From Verticillium longisporum (Eukaryota; Ascomycota; Sordariomycetes; Glomerellales; Plectosphaerellaceae): a stretch of 64,000 nt of DNA. The stretch lies in NCBI GenBank assembly GCA_019188255.1, contig JAETXT010000002.1, positions 5,704,001 through 5,768,000 of the forward strand, read 5' to 3'. A program made the translations under genes and the position numbers. How positions within the stretch are numbered: position 1 is the first letter of the stretch; each line of letters begins with the position of its first letter. The notes under the pieces are model-generated. The model saw only the letters and a list, made by a program, of their open reading frames with translations, did no database searches and was not told the DNA's origin. Of the stretch, positions 11,936 through 22,130 are shown in pieces.

Positions 11936-12874
11936 ATGTCTTCCACCACGAACGTCCTCATCACCGGCGCCGGCCGCGGTAAGTCGCGCCTGGTCAAACC
12001 GGGCATTGATAAGGCCACTTCGTCTAACATGGCACAGGTCTCGGCCGTGGATTCCTGACAACGTTCCTCGCTCGCCCCAACCACATCGTCATCGGCAGTA
12101 TCCGCGACCTCGACTCCACCACAGCTCAGGACCTGCGGGCCATCACTCCGGCCTCGGGCTCGCGCCTCATCCTCGTCAAGATCGAAGCCACCTCGACGAC
12201 GGACCCCGCCGACGCCATCCGCCAGATCGAGGCCGAGGGCGTCAGCAAGCTCGACGTCGTCATCGCCAACTCGGGCATCACGGGTACCCAGGGCGGTCTC
12301 GAGACGGTTGACCCAGCCGACTTCATGCATGTCCTGCTCGTCAACGCCGTCGCGCCCACGGCTCTCTTCAACGCCGCGCAGCCGCTGTTCGACAAGGCCG
12401 AGAACCCCAAGTGGGTGTCCATCTCGACGCTCATGGCCACCATCAACGGTCTCGAGAAAACGGCGGCGTGGCCGTCGGTTCCCTACAGTGCTTCCAAGGC
12501 GGCGCTCAACTTCATCACAAAGTCGATCCACATCTGGCGCTCCAACATTACTGCCATCTCGGTGCACCCCGGGTGAGACATGAGCTAAACCCTGGTAGCC
12601 GCGAGGGAGCTGCTGTGCTGACCTGTTTTCACAGATTCGTCGCCACCGACATGGGCAAGTCTGGAATCAAATTCTACAACCTGCCCGAGGAGGCCGCCAT
12701 CAGCGTCGAGGACAGCGTCAGTGGCGTGACGAAGCTTGTGAGTCGCCTTTTCGCGTGGTCCTTGAAAATGCCGTCTTGCAGATTGCTAACTCTGTGGCCA
12801 AGGTTGACAATGCCACGAGGGCCGAACACTCGGGTAAGTTCATCAGCTACGACGGGTCCTTCCTCGAGTGGTGA
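11936..12874 (+). CDS. Short-chain dehydrogenase/reductase
   Basis: Four exons (11936-11978, 12038-12572, 12635-12737, 12803-12874) give 250 residues. The first intron splits the cofactor motif, and splicing yields TGAGRGLGRG near residues 10-19, the TGxxxGxG glycine motif. Further marks are NSG in place of NAG (IANSGIT), a Ser in SIST, and the YSASK catalytic pair (YxxxK). All introns use GT-AG sites with CTAAC-type branch points. The length matches classical fungal SDRs of the C-factor/sniffer type. The substrate is unknown. It is tail to tail with the Bas-ANK regulator gene, only about 70 bp from it. Confidence 0.9.
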
Positions 12875-12944
12875 GAAGTCGTGTGGCGCTCGGATGGGCT
12901 GGATGTGTAGTTTCGTATATCATGATCAATGACAAAGGCTTTGC

Positions 12945-13976
12945 TCACTCCTCAATGACTCGCTGTCCTTTCGTGAAACCAGCATGCGTCGATCGTAGAA
13001 GGTCTGAGCCTGCCAAGTTGGGGTCAGCTCCGTGACGGAGAAACAGGTCGACGGCTTTTTCACAGTCGCACTCGACAGCCATCGATAGGGCGGTCCGTCC
13101 CTGCTCGTCATGGGCGTTGACATCAACACCGGCCTCGAGCAGGAAGATGATGGCGTCTCCCTTGTAGGCTTCGACGGCAGCAAGTAGAGGCGTGCGGCCT
13201 TCAATGTCGCGGGCGTTGATGTCGGCGCCGTGGTCCAGCAGCATCTGCATCATCTCGCGGTTGCCCAGGCGAGCGGCGGCGTGCAAGAGTGGTTGAGGCT
13301 TGTCGTGCTTCGTTAGGGTTGTGCAGCCGGTCTGTTCTGTCCAGATGGATAGAAGTTTGGCTCGGAAGGCCTGGAGAGCTTCTTGGCTTTGAGAGAATCT
13401 GGTTTTTGACCTGGCGGAGGGTTGAGTTGCGTCGGCAGGATTACTTGCTGAACATAGGTCGCTGGTGGGCGGCGGGGAGGAGGTTGTGGCGTTCAACGTG
13501 GCTGGAGCAGTCCCTGTGGCTGCGGCATCGTCGAGAACGCCCGACTCGACGAGTTCCTCAAATAGCTGTGCCTCCCATGACGGGATCTCTGTCTCAAAGG
13601 CATAATCGTAGGGCTCTGTGGGGTTGGCTTCGACGCCGTTCAGCGGGTTGGGTGCATTGTCAAAGACATCGCATGTGATGCCTGGGGTGACATCTGCCCC
13701 GGTCTGGTGGATCTCATACACGGGTTGCTGGAGGAAATGGTCCGAAGAATCAACGCGATGCGATGAATACGGTGTCGTCCAAGCATCGAATTCCGTATCG
13801 GAAAGCTCCTCGATGCGGCGGCTGGCTTCTCTCTTCTCTTGTGCTCTTTTCTCTGGTTCTGCGTCAGCCGGGGGCGTGGTCGAGGCTGATGCATGGAGAG
13901 AGAGACACACTCTCTCTCACTCACCTCGCAGCCGCCTCTGTGCCAGGCGATTCTTGGCCTTCCTGGGATTGTCCAT
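12945..13976 (-). CDS. Bas-ANK transcription factor: bZIP-type basic region plus ankyrin repeats
   Basis: Exon 1 is 13925-13976 and exon 2 is 12945-13858, separated by a 66-bp intron (GTGAGT donor, GCTGACG branch, CAG acceptor); the product is 321 residues. Exon 1 encodes a basic DNA-binding motif (RKAKNRLAQRRLR, residues 5-17) of the N-x-x-AQ-x-x-x-R bZIP class. No leucine heptads follow. Residues about 207-300 form three ankyrin repeats (LLHAAARLGN, TPLLAAVEAY, TALSMAVECD with GADIN/GVDVN/GADPN turns). Basic region without a zipper plus C-terminal ankyrins is the layout of fungal Bas-ANK (TOXE-like) pathway-specific activators of secondary-metabolite clusters. An unspliced frame starting at 13910 lacks the basic region and is less likely. 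Confidence 0.82.
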
Positions 13977-14488
13977 GAAGAGCACGCCGGGGGGAAGAGA
14001 GCGTATCGTTTGCGTCGGCATCGTGTCTTGTGGCGGCATGGTTCATGGCATCGTCACTCGAGCTCCTTTTGAGGCGGACCTTGGGAGGTGAGGAGGCAGG
14101 AGGCTCCAGAAATCCATGGAATCTCACAGCATCGGGATGAAGTTCGGCTGTGGTCGGGTCGCGTGATGGGTCAGCACTGTCACGAATCAGCAGCATGGGT
14201 GGCAGCCACGCCAAGCGTCTACACCTGGCGCCGGTGGTCTGTGCCCGTGTAGTGGCTGCCTCACTAATCCGACTTCGGTTTCCATCTTCGTCAATGCATG
14301 GATCGCCATGTGATTCAAATTGGGTGTGAATCTAACGACGAGAAGCGGTTGACGGTCTAGATATTGGATGTCTTCAGCCTGGGTGTCTATCTATCAGTCA
14401 AACGATTTCGTCGCTAGACAGAGGGAGATGGGTCCTGTCTAGGATACCTTGCCGACCAATATTCGAATCTGAGTACTGAGTTTCCGCC
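13977..14488. other. Upstream region of the Bas-ANK gene
   Basis: The minus strand stays open upstream of the chosen ATG, so an additional 5' exon is possible (a 97-codon frame lies at 13921-14214), but no good splice pair was found. Confidence 0.3.
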
Positions 14489-15402
14489 TCACCTCGAGAC
14501 CTTACGCACGATCTCGACTCCCTTAAACTTCGGAATGCCGGAAAGCGGGAGCCCCTGCTCTGCAGCCCGCATCGTCCATCCCCGTTCCTGACGGCGTCTG
14601 AAACCTCCCCAAGTCCGCTCTGCGCTGGTATTCAGAGGCGTATACCTATGATCGATAGAATCGCCTTCGCGAAGGGTGTAGAAATGAGGGGTGCGGTATG
14701 TTGCACGCTCGATGGGCATTTTGCACGTAAAGTGAAACACGAATATTACGGTCCCGCGGCCGTACAGATGAGTGAATAGCAAGTCGATCGAATGCTCACG
14801 TTCGTCAACCGCAATCGTGTGTACGCTCGGGAGGAGCTTTTCGACCAGTGAGAGACTCATGAAGGAACAATCGAGCCCATCCGGCACAAGGAAGACGTCG
14901 CGGTATTTATTGAACCACATGTAGTCCAGTGCCCAGCATCCGTTGGCCTCAGTAACTCGCCAGGCTTCTCGGCATGCGCCGCGAATGCGTGGTGGAGGCC
15001 GAGGGTTGTGAAATCGAGGTTTCTCATCGTCCCCGTCGTCGTAAACGTCCCATATTCTCCCAGCCGGCAAGGCCATTGTCCAAATGTCTACCCTGATGTC
15101 GATGGGTAGGCTCTCAAATTTGGGAAAGACGTCTGCAATGACCGTGGCTTTTTGCTGACCCATGGCTTTCCGTTCATGACCTGGGCACTTTGTATTAGCT
15201 GGTGCGGGCGCTTTGTGGGAAGACCTTGTGGTGTACCTGGTTGCCTCACCAGGCCGTGATCCCTGAGTGCTACGACAATGGAGTGCTGAGTCTCTGCCAT
15301 TGCTTTCTGAGTGTTGGCAAGGACACATTGTACCTCCGAGATGGTCTTTGTGGCCCGCGTCAGCTGTAACACAGCTTGTGTTAACTCCTCCGAGGTCACC
15401 AT
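14489..15402 (-). CDS. 2EXR-domain protein with N-terminal coiled coil
   Basis: Exons 15237-15402 and 14489-15180 are joined over a 56-bp intron (GTACAC donor, AG acceptor), giving 285 residues. Exon 1 encodes a helical segment rich in Thr/Gln (TQKAMAETQHS), probably a coiled coil. Exon 2 begins the 2EXR domain at about residue 74: FPKFESLP, then IDIRVDIWTMALP, and later the ACREAWRVTEANG and LDYMWFN blocks. 2EXR proteins are a large, expanded family in Pezizomycotina with no established biochemical role; the domain resembles an F-box-like module. A decayed paralogue with the same exon layout lies about 1 kb upstream on the same strand (16255-16918). Confidence 0.82.
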
Positions 15403-15624
15403 TGTCTCTAAAGTACCTGAGGTACTATCTTCAGCGGTGGAATTGGACTGGGGATGGTAGTAAGAAGGAAATTATCGTTCAATTGAAAATAGAGGTGTGG
15501 TAGAATTAAGAATCTACCAAAGTGCAGTGTTAAAAGGGGAGAAAGTCTAAGTTGCGGAAACTGTTTAAGTATATCTTGAAGCAGGTACGAATCAGGCGGA
15601 AGGTTCGCAGCAAAAATCGGCGCA

Positions 15625-15705
15625 ATTACCTACCTAGGTACCTACCTTAGGTACCTAGAGTAGCTTACCTAGGTAGGTACTTACCTAGGTACCTAAGGTT
15701 CGCAA
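15625..15705. repeat. GGTACCTAGGTA-type low-complexity palindromic repeat
   Basis: About 80 bp made of interlocked CCTAGG, GGTACC and TACCTA units. The same motif recurs near 19640-19755, 30090-30150 and 32610-32645, always between genes. Confidence 0.8.
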
Positions 15706-16058
15706 ACCATAGCGTGCAATGGTGGCCATGAATTGGATCATACAAGATTGTGATTCACCATGGCTGCGAGGAATCCAGTTCATCGCTGGAAACCTGTCGC
15801 GGGTGATATCCGGCTAAGCTACAAGTCTAGAGTTTTGCCTTCGTAGCTAAGGTACTTTACTAAGAGGCTCGTGTTCGATCCCTCACCTCCTTTGTGAAGG
15901 CTGCGTTGATCTCGAGCAAGATTGTTCTTTCCTTCTTGTCTTTATCTGTCACAACGTCATCTAAGGCTTTGTCCTAGAGAGATACTCGACGACTACCTAG
16001 CCTACTGCAAAACCTGAAATGTGCCAGTCATAGCATCACTTGATCCATATGCTCTTCG

Positions 16059-16230
16059 TGAATGTCAGGTTTCCCTGCGGAACCATGGCACACGGGGCAG
16101 GTTAGTGGCTAAGGACTAAGCGAGCCTGTATATAACGACGGCGGAGGGCCAGAAACCAGATGTATTCTAACCCCACACCTATGATCCATTGTCCGCGAAC
16201 AACGTGTGGAAGACCTCTTCTCTCTACGCT
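16059..16230 (+). repeat. Diverged third copy of the 210-bp terminal repeat
   Basis: This sequence aligns with the inverted termini of the element at 19362-20446. It shares, in order, GAATGTCAGG…CCCTGCGG, GGCTAAGG, the TATATAACG-like block, CGGAGGGCCAGA, CAGATGTATTC and GTGTGGAAGACCTCTTC. It overlaps the 3' end of the 2EXR pseudogene and may be a solo terminus or the remains of a second element. Confidence 0.75.
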
Positions 16231-16254
16231 AGACCAAGCACTGACACGGGATCC

Positions 16255-16918
16255 CATTCCTCCAAGTCTGATCAGCACCTCCATAAGAGAAAGACAGTGC
16301 CTCGATTTCTTTTGAGCCACCCGTAGTCCAAGCACAAGTATCTATTGACCTCAGTCACGCGCCAGGCCTCTTCAAAACCACTGCAGATACTGGGCGAAGG
16401 CAACGGGTTGCGAAAGCTGAGGGGCCCTTTGTAATCGCCGCCATAAAACATCTTCACCGTGAGAAGAGAACTTATTTGAGTTCCCATGCGCTGATCTTGT
16501 ACCAAAGAACCTCGCATGTCACGCCCGAAAGGAAAGCCGTCGTCCAGATGGCCGCTCTGATATCAGTAGGCAGACGAGAAGAGTCAGATAAGGCTCGCGG
16601 TGCCACTAAGGAGCCCTCACACTTTTTTGGCAGGGTCTAGAAAGGAAACGTCAGCCCATCCTCAACTCTGGCCCTGCGACATTGTGACACACTTTACTGC
16701 TTCTCCGGCTTTGGGCTGCCAAGTGTGGCGAGCATTGACTGCTGCGTGGCGGCAATGGTGTTCTTAGTCTCGGCCATTTTGCTCTGCGTCTCTGCAATTT
16801 TGCCCTGCGTCTCTGCCATGTTGATCTGCGCCGCGGCAATGGCAGACTGTGTTTCCGTAATGCTCTTGTTCATCTGGATCAGTTGCAGCATGCTCGGTGT
16901 CTGTTCCTGGGGCGCCAT
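16255..16918 (-). pseudogene. Decayed 2EXR-domain paralogue
   Basis: From the ATG at 16918 the minus strand encodes a coiled-coil segment with a 7-residue repeat of the type NMAETQG/KIAETQS/KMAETKN. An intron-like stretch with a branch site (GCTGACG) and pyrimidine tract follows. Next come recognisable 2EXR pieces: RLPTDIRAAIWTT in one frame, then FPFGRDMRG, EEAWRVTEVNR and LDYGWLKRNRG in another. The best splice leads to a stop, the domain changes frame at least once, and homology ends near 16255. It matches the layout of the intact 2EXR gene at 14489-15402, so it is a degenerate duplicate. Confidence 0.7.
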
Positions 16919-17600
16919 GTTGGCTTGCGTGATGGCCGTCTGAAGCCAGTCAAAAGAATGCGGTCTGCGAATCGAAGGCAATTATCCGCAGTGAGCTTGG
17001 TGAGAATCTGCAGGTTTAATGTTGGGCTGAAAAGTAGTTTAGGTAGCTGGGCAAGTTGGTGATGGTATCTGGACAAGGCAGGTTCGGAACTGCAGAAAGG
17101 TGAGTTGGAGTTTAAATAGCCCGGAAAAATAAGCCAACTACATGGGTATCATTCACTGCGACAGGCGCTGGAAGGGAATATCCGGGTAAGTGAACCAACC
17201 AAATGGGTATAATAAGTTTGTTCCATTGCTCAAAGAAGCATCTATTATAAGTCCTACTTCGGTTCCGTGTATAGACTTTCTTAGGCGCAATGCCTCAGCC
17301 CTATAATGTAACAGATTAATGGTAATTGAAGTTATTCCTACCATTCACTTTGAGCTCAACCTGCGATCGCTCGTACTTTCCTTGCAGGTCCCAGCAATCG
17401 AAAGGACAAAAGACTACCTCTCGCTGCCAATTGCTTCGGACGTTCTCGGTGGCCTACTCAATCAGTTTGGAGGTCTATTCAATGTACACCATTGATGCTA
17501 GAAGAGGATGAGAGCTCGAATCCGTGTCTCTCTCTGGGGTTTACTACTTAAAAGTCCGTCAATCTCTCGACGCCTAAGTCTTCTCGGCATCCCGTAGTGC
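16919..17600. other. Intergenic, gene-poor
   Basis: No supported coding frame; AT-rich patches occur around 17200-17350. Confidence 0.4.
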
Positions 17601-18952
17601 CTACTCCGTCATCCACTGGCTCCGGAGTATACCCTCCGCGGTTGGCCGCTTACCTGGCCTAAAATTCAAGATATCCCTGATTAATTCACAGAACGCCTTG
17701 CTCTCCCTCTCGTCCATGGTGTCGCCCTTCCTGCGTTATCTCGGGCCCTGCATCGCGTCCTCGAAGCGCTAGTTAAAGGTTCAGGGCTGCCTTCCCTCCG
17801 TCGGCTAACCGTTAGCGATGAAACGCTTCTACTTCCCGTGCTAAGCTTCCCACTACTCGTCAGGCAACGGACCTAGAGCATCTATCTAGTTTGCCGTGAT
17901 ATTAACTAGTTCTGGGAGGAAAATGTCGAGGAATAGTCTTACGCCGAGGATCTCCTAGATGATGTAGCCGAGACTCTAAATATCGGATATATACGATAAG
18001 GGAGTCATCGGATCGAAGCGCGGTTCGGGCGGACGGGTCTTACGAGGCGTGAATGATTGCAGTCGAGTCTCATGAACAGGCGAGAAGGCTGTGCCAAGGT
18101 CGGTGAGCATAAGCTTAGCTTCAGAAGGAGTAACCTCTTCCGCATATTTCCCGAGCTAAGCTGGCGTGTAGGCATATGCCGGGACAGATAGCGACGTGAT
18201 CGGTTGCTTGTCGACCCTTACCACCGGCTCTGCCTCTGGGTCGCCATACTTCTCGCAGAGCTCTTTGACGGTAAGCTTGTCGATTTCTTTGCCCGGCAAT
18301 TGGAGGAGCAGGTTGCCAAGGTGGATGGATATCTGGGAAAGGTTAGCGGCATCCAGACAGAGACCGAACACAACTGACCGCCATGAACCGTTCCCAGCCT
18401 ATGTACACGTGCAACTGCTATAACAAGTTGGGCAGCGAGAGATCTGGCTGTATCAAGGGGGAATATATCGTAATTCTTCAGAGCCTCGAGGAGACTGCAT
18501 CTGGCCGGCATGGTGACTAGGCACGAATGTATCCCGTTAGGCCCTATGAGCTCGAAACGGTCGAAGACGGGAGGGATGAGACAGCCACTCCAGTCATTAG
18601 CTGGACAGGCCGAAAGTTGTTCCAGGATCCTGGCTTCCTTGGAGCTGTGGTCCGCGATGCCAATCTTGACTGCCACGTATCTGCTCAGCCTTTCATCTCG
18701 TGCGAGCCAAATCGTGGAGTACGATCCGTGCCCGAGCTTTTCGATAATCGAGTATCGTTCCTGGAGCCTATTATTCAATTGAACAGGGTGATAACCGCCG
18801 GGTCGGTATCCCTCTAGTCGTTCGACGTCGCTAATAAACTCATAGAGCGGTCCATCGGTTGCTATCGTTCGACTGAATGGCCGCAGCGTACGCGCGAAGC
18901 AATGCAGGCCTGGGCTTTGCTTCTTGATTAAATGGCATGCAAAGGATCGCAT
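17601..18952 (-). pseudogene. RIP-damaged SRPK-like protein kinase
   Basis: The ATG at 18952 opens an intact N-lobe: GHGSYSTIW glycine loop, VAVKIG with the ATP-binding Lys, and an HRLGTVHG segment where the catalytic loop begins. After the position of a presumed intron (about 18325-18385) come IHLGNLLLQLPG, TDLGTAFSP (DLG in the DFG position) and a C-lobe that reads almost perfectly as an SRPK-type fungal kinase. It is interrupted by eleven in-frame stops between 18150 and 17601. Most are TAG where Trp or Gln is expected (DI*SLGYII*EILG). TGG to TAG and CAG to TAG are the CpA-to-TpA changes of RIP. The 5' half is nearly clean, so damage is graded along the gene. It cannot make an active kinase. 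Confidence 0.88.
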
Positions 18953-19361
18953 ATCCTCAATGTGAGAATGGATTCAAGGATACAAGCCTGGAACGCTGTC
19001 GATGAACGGTTCACATATCCTAGGTCGGCTTCATGTTGGGCATGTTGGTGGTGATGGATGAAGATCAACCTGCCGTAGCCAGCCTGTCTTGCCTGTGGCA
19101 TTGCACACACTCTAGAAATGGCAAATGAATTCAATTGGTCGCTTGGTTGACTAATCAGTGGAGCCTTGGCTGGTAAAAAGCGACTACACCCCCAACGTCT
19201 TTCTCGCTGCAAGGTCAGAACGAATAAATTCTGACCCGCTACGTAGTATATAGTCTGTACGTTATTTATCTAGCTGCTCTAACAAGATCACATTGTGAAT
19301 AGAGTGGGCAGGCGACAACACCTTGGTACCACGATCTTCCGGTCCGTCCCAGGTTGCTGTA
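18953..19361. other. Intergenic region between kinase relic and inverted-repeat element
   Basis: No coding frame or repeat recognised. Confidence 0.4.
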
Positions 19362-20446
19362 GCTGAATGTCAGGGGACCCTGCGGGTTCCCTGCGGAGTC
19401 GCCAAGCAGGGGGTCGGTCAGGGGCTAAGGGCTACGAGAAACGTATATGTATAGGTTGCGGAGGGCCCTCCAAGCTGCGGAGGGCCAGATTTCAGATGTA
19501 TTCCAACCCCCTACCGATCTTCTACCTATCTGCGGGCCACGTGTAGAAGACCTCTTCACTCTGCTCTAACAACGCTCCGACACTGAACAAGGCTTACTGT
19601 ATCCAGAATCAAAAAGTTCCTAGGGAGCTTCCTGCTTCTTCCTACCGACCTACCTTTTCTAAGGTAGGGGTAGGTAAGTAGGTACCTCACCACGACTGAG
19701 CTAAGGTACTTATCTACCTTCCTAGGTAGCTACCTTTGGTAGGTACCTAGGAGGGAGGGAGGTAGAGGAAAGAGAAGGGGGCCAGCCAGTCGAGGCAGGT
19801 TCTAGGCAGGGTCCAGCCAAGCTCCTGCAGGCTGACGAGGGTCCAGTCGAGCTCTTGCCGAAGCAAACGCTCACCTGCCCCTTGGGGGGAGAGGTTCCCA
19901 CGGCAAGTGTAGAGCTCCTCCTGGCTGGCTGAATTTGGATCGTGTGAGGTAGACAGTCGGTGCGTACCCCTGCTTTGCCTCTGGTAAATTGATGGCTCTG
20001 GCCACCTAGACCCCAGCACCAGCACCAGCATCAGCACCAGCACCAGCACCAGCACCCAAGCGCGGTAACTAAGTATGCACCCCCATAGCAACAGGGCAAT
20101 CGATCATACAGCGTCTGCACAACGCCCACACAACGCGACTGACACCTAGGGCTCTCGCATCATATGTATGGAACAATATTTCACCTCGCAGGAATCTGTC
20201 TCTGGACCATCAAGTTTCAGCAGCTAGCTATTGTCAGAGCGTTGTTTAGAACAGAGTGAAGGGGTCTTCCACAGGGTCCGCAGGTAGTTAGAATATAGGT
20301 ATGGGATAGGAATACATCTGAATTCTGGCCCTCCGCAGCTTTGGGGGGCCCTCCGCAGCCTATATATACGTTCTCTCGTGACCCTTAGCCCCTGGCCAGC
20401 CCCCTGGCTTGGCAGGCCCTGGGTGGCTCCGCAGGGTCCTGACAGC
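19362..20446. mobile_element. Non-autonomous DNA element with about 210-bp terminal inverted repeats
   Basis: Bases 19362-19575 reappear in inverted orientation at 20239-20446 with high identity. Shared blocks include GTCAGG…ACCCTGCGG, CAGGGGCTAAGGG, ACGTATAT, GCGGAGGGCC twice, CAGATGTATTCC and GAAGACC-CTTCACTCTG. A TA dinucleotide flanks both ends (19360-19361 and 20447-20448), consistent with a Tc1/mariner-type target duplication. The roughly 660-bp interior has no transposase; it contains a GGTACCTAGG patch (19640-19755) and a CAGCAC microsatellite (about 20011-20056). It is best described as a long-TIR, MITE-like element. Confidence 0.8.
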
Positions 20447-22130
20447 TATTGCCGATACCCGATGGCGCATATCTGCAGTATTCTGTCGACACTGCCATAT
20501 GGCGCTGCAAGCGCCCTTGGAGGGGGCTGACCTTGGCCACATGGCGACTGAGAAAGGCTGGCCTTTTGTTCATAGGTGACGGAGGATACCTTGTCCCCAT
20601 CGGGTTCGGATATAGCTTCTGTCTTTTGAGTAGTCATTGAATGCAGCTGGTGAGCTTTCAGGCTTGATCGACTTCCTTGTGTACGGAGAAGTGTGAGGAG
20701 AGAAACCAAAGGTTGGATGGGTGTTTATGCAGAAGAAGCCACGTCATTTGATCTGACAGGAAGCAAGTTCATGGTAGTATGCAAACCATGCCATGCGGGA
20801 AGGACTTCTGTGATGCCGTTCTGGTGTTCATGCGCATTATACATTGATCCATCAACGGTTGCATGCTTCACACAAGTCCACAATGCAGCATTGGGACCTA
20901 GCACGATAGTGACACGTCCAATACTACTGGACTCTATACGTCGTATTCTATCACTGACATTGTCGCCAAACTCGATTCCGCCATGGAAGATCTCCCTGGT
21001 GTCTAGAGAGACAGCAAGAAAATGGGTTTCGATTGCAAAAAACGGTCAAGTCAACACAAATGGTTTGATGGCGCGATACTTTACTTCGAGCTTGAGGCAA
21101 ATGCGGCCGGACGCTGGACACAACCGTCATCCGGCCCGTGGAATCCATACAGCTCTATCTGGATTCGATGTCGTTCATCAATTTTACTCTCATAGATGCC
21201 GAGGGTAGATGGAGTGGCCTTGAGGTCTGGGTAGGTCTGGCTTGGGGCGCTTTTCCGTATTTTCACTGGCTCTTACAGAATGAAACTTGATCGATTGGTC
21301 TTCAATATGCTGTCTTTATTGCAAGTACCATTCGCGATGGTAGATTATTTTTCTAAGGTGGTACTCTGCAGGGCGTGTTTGACGAAAACTTTCGTCCATG
21401 GTCTTGCTATATGCCGTTTTCCGATCCTAAACCCGACCGCCGGGATCAACACAACATTCAAGAATGAAAGGAAATGACGGGTACGAGGAGCTCAGACTCA
21501 TGAGATAGGACTGGCAGATCTCATGGCTTCCGTAGTTCACATCCGTATAATCTGTTGAACTGTCTTGATGATGATGCATTTCGTTAACACAGAGTGACTG
21601 TGAATGAAGATTATCAAAAGGCTGTGCTTGAAAGGTTGTAGTTAAACTCACATGATTGTACTTGAGAAAGCTTGGTTGTAAACTTCAAACAAAAGCTGTA
21701 CAAGCTGTCAACACAAAGAAAGTACAACCATTGCCATGAGTGTTCAAGCAAGAAGATAGCGTCCAAAGCAAAGGACTTTGACATATCGCTAAAACCATAT
21801 TGGTTGCTATGCTACATTGAAGTGAATAGGACTCTTCGGCTCTTCAGGCATCCCGCTGCTATGTCCACATATGTTGTCGCGCGCCATTCACTCGTACCCG
21901 GCTGCCATGTTAAGTCTTGCAGTGAATGCGAGGGAATCGCGCTCCTTCCTCAAGAGTTTGCTTCGCGTTCCCAAGATGGCCCAGGCTTTATTCCCAGTGA
22001 GTTATTCCACCCAGACGTGCTTCTGCCTATCCACCAACGGTCCGCCAACCCACACTGCCGACCGTCGCCATCCGCGTCTCACAACAACAACTGCAACAAC
22101 CAGAATCACCGCCGCAGCATAGCACCGACA
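20447..22130. other. Gene-poor region before the BTB-like gene
   Basis: A plus-strand frame of 171 codons (20693-21208) and overlapping minus frames exist, but none shows a domain or credible introns. The segment just before 22131 (CAACAACAACTGCAACAACC) looks like a 5' leader. Confidence 0.4.

Noticed and set aside
11509..12567. 352-codon minus-strand frame
   Set aside because: It lies antisense to the SDR with cofactor and catalytic motifs and spans its introns; a shadow.
17601..18150. Stop-codon reassignment or programmed readthrough (TAG as Trp/Gln)
   Set aside because: Intact genes in the same window use TAG as a terminator, and the changes follow CpA-to-TpA decay, so RIP is sufficient.
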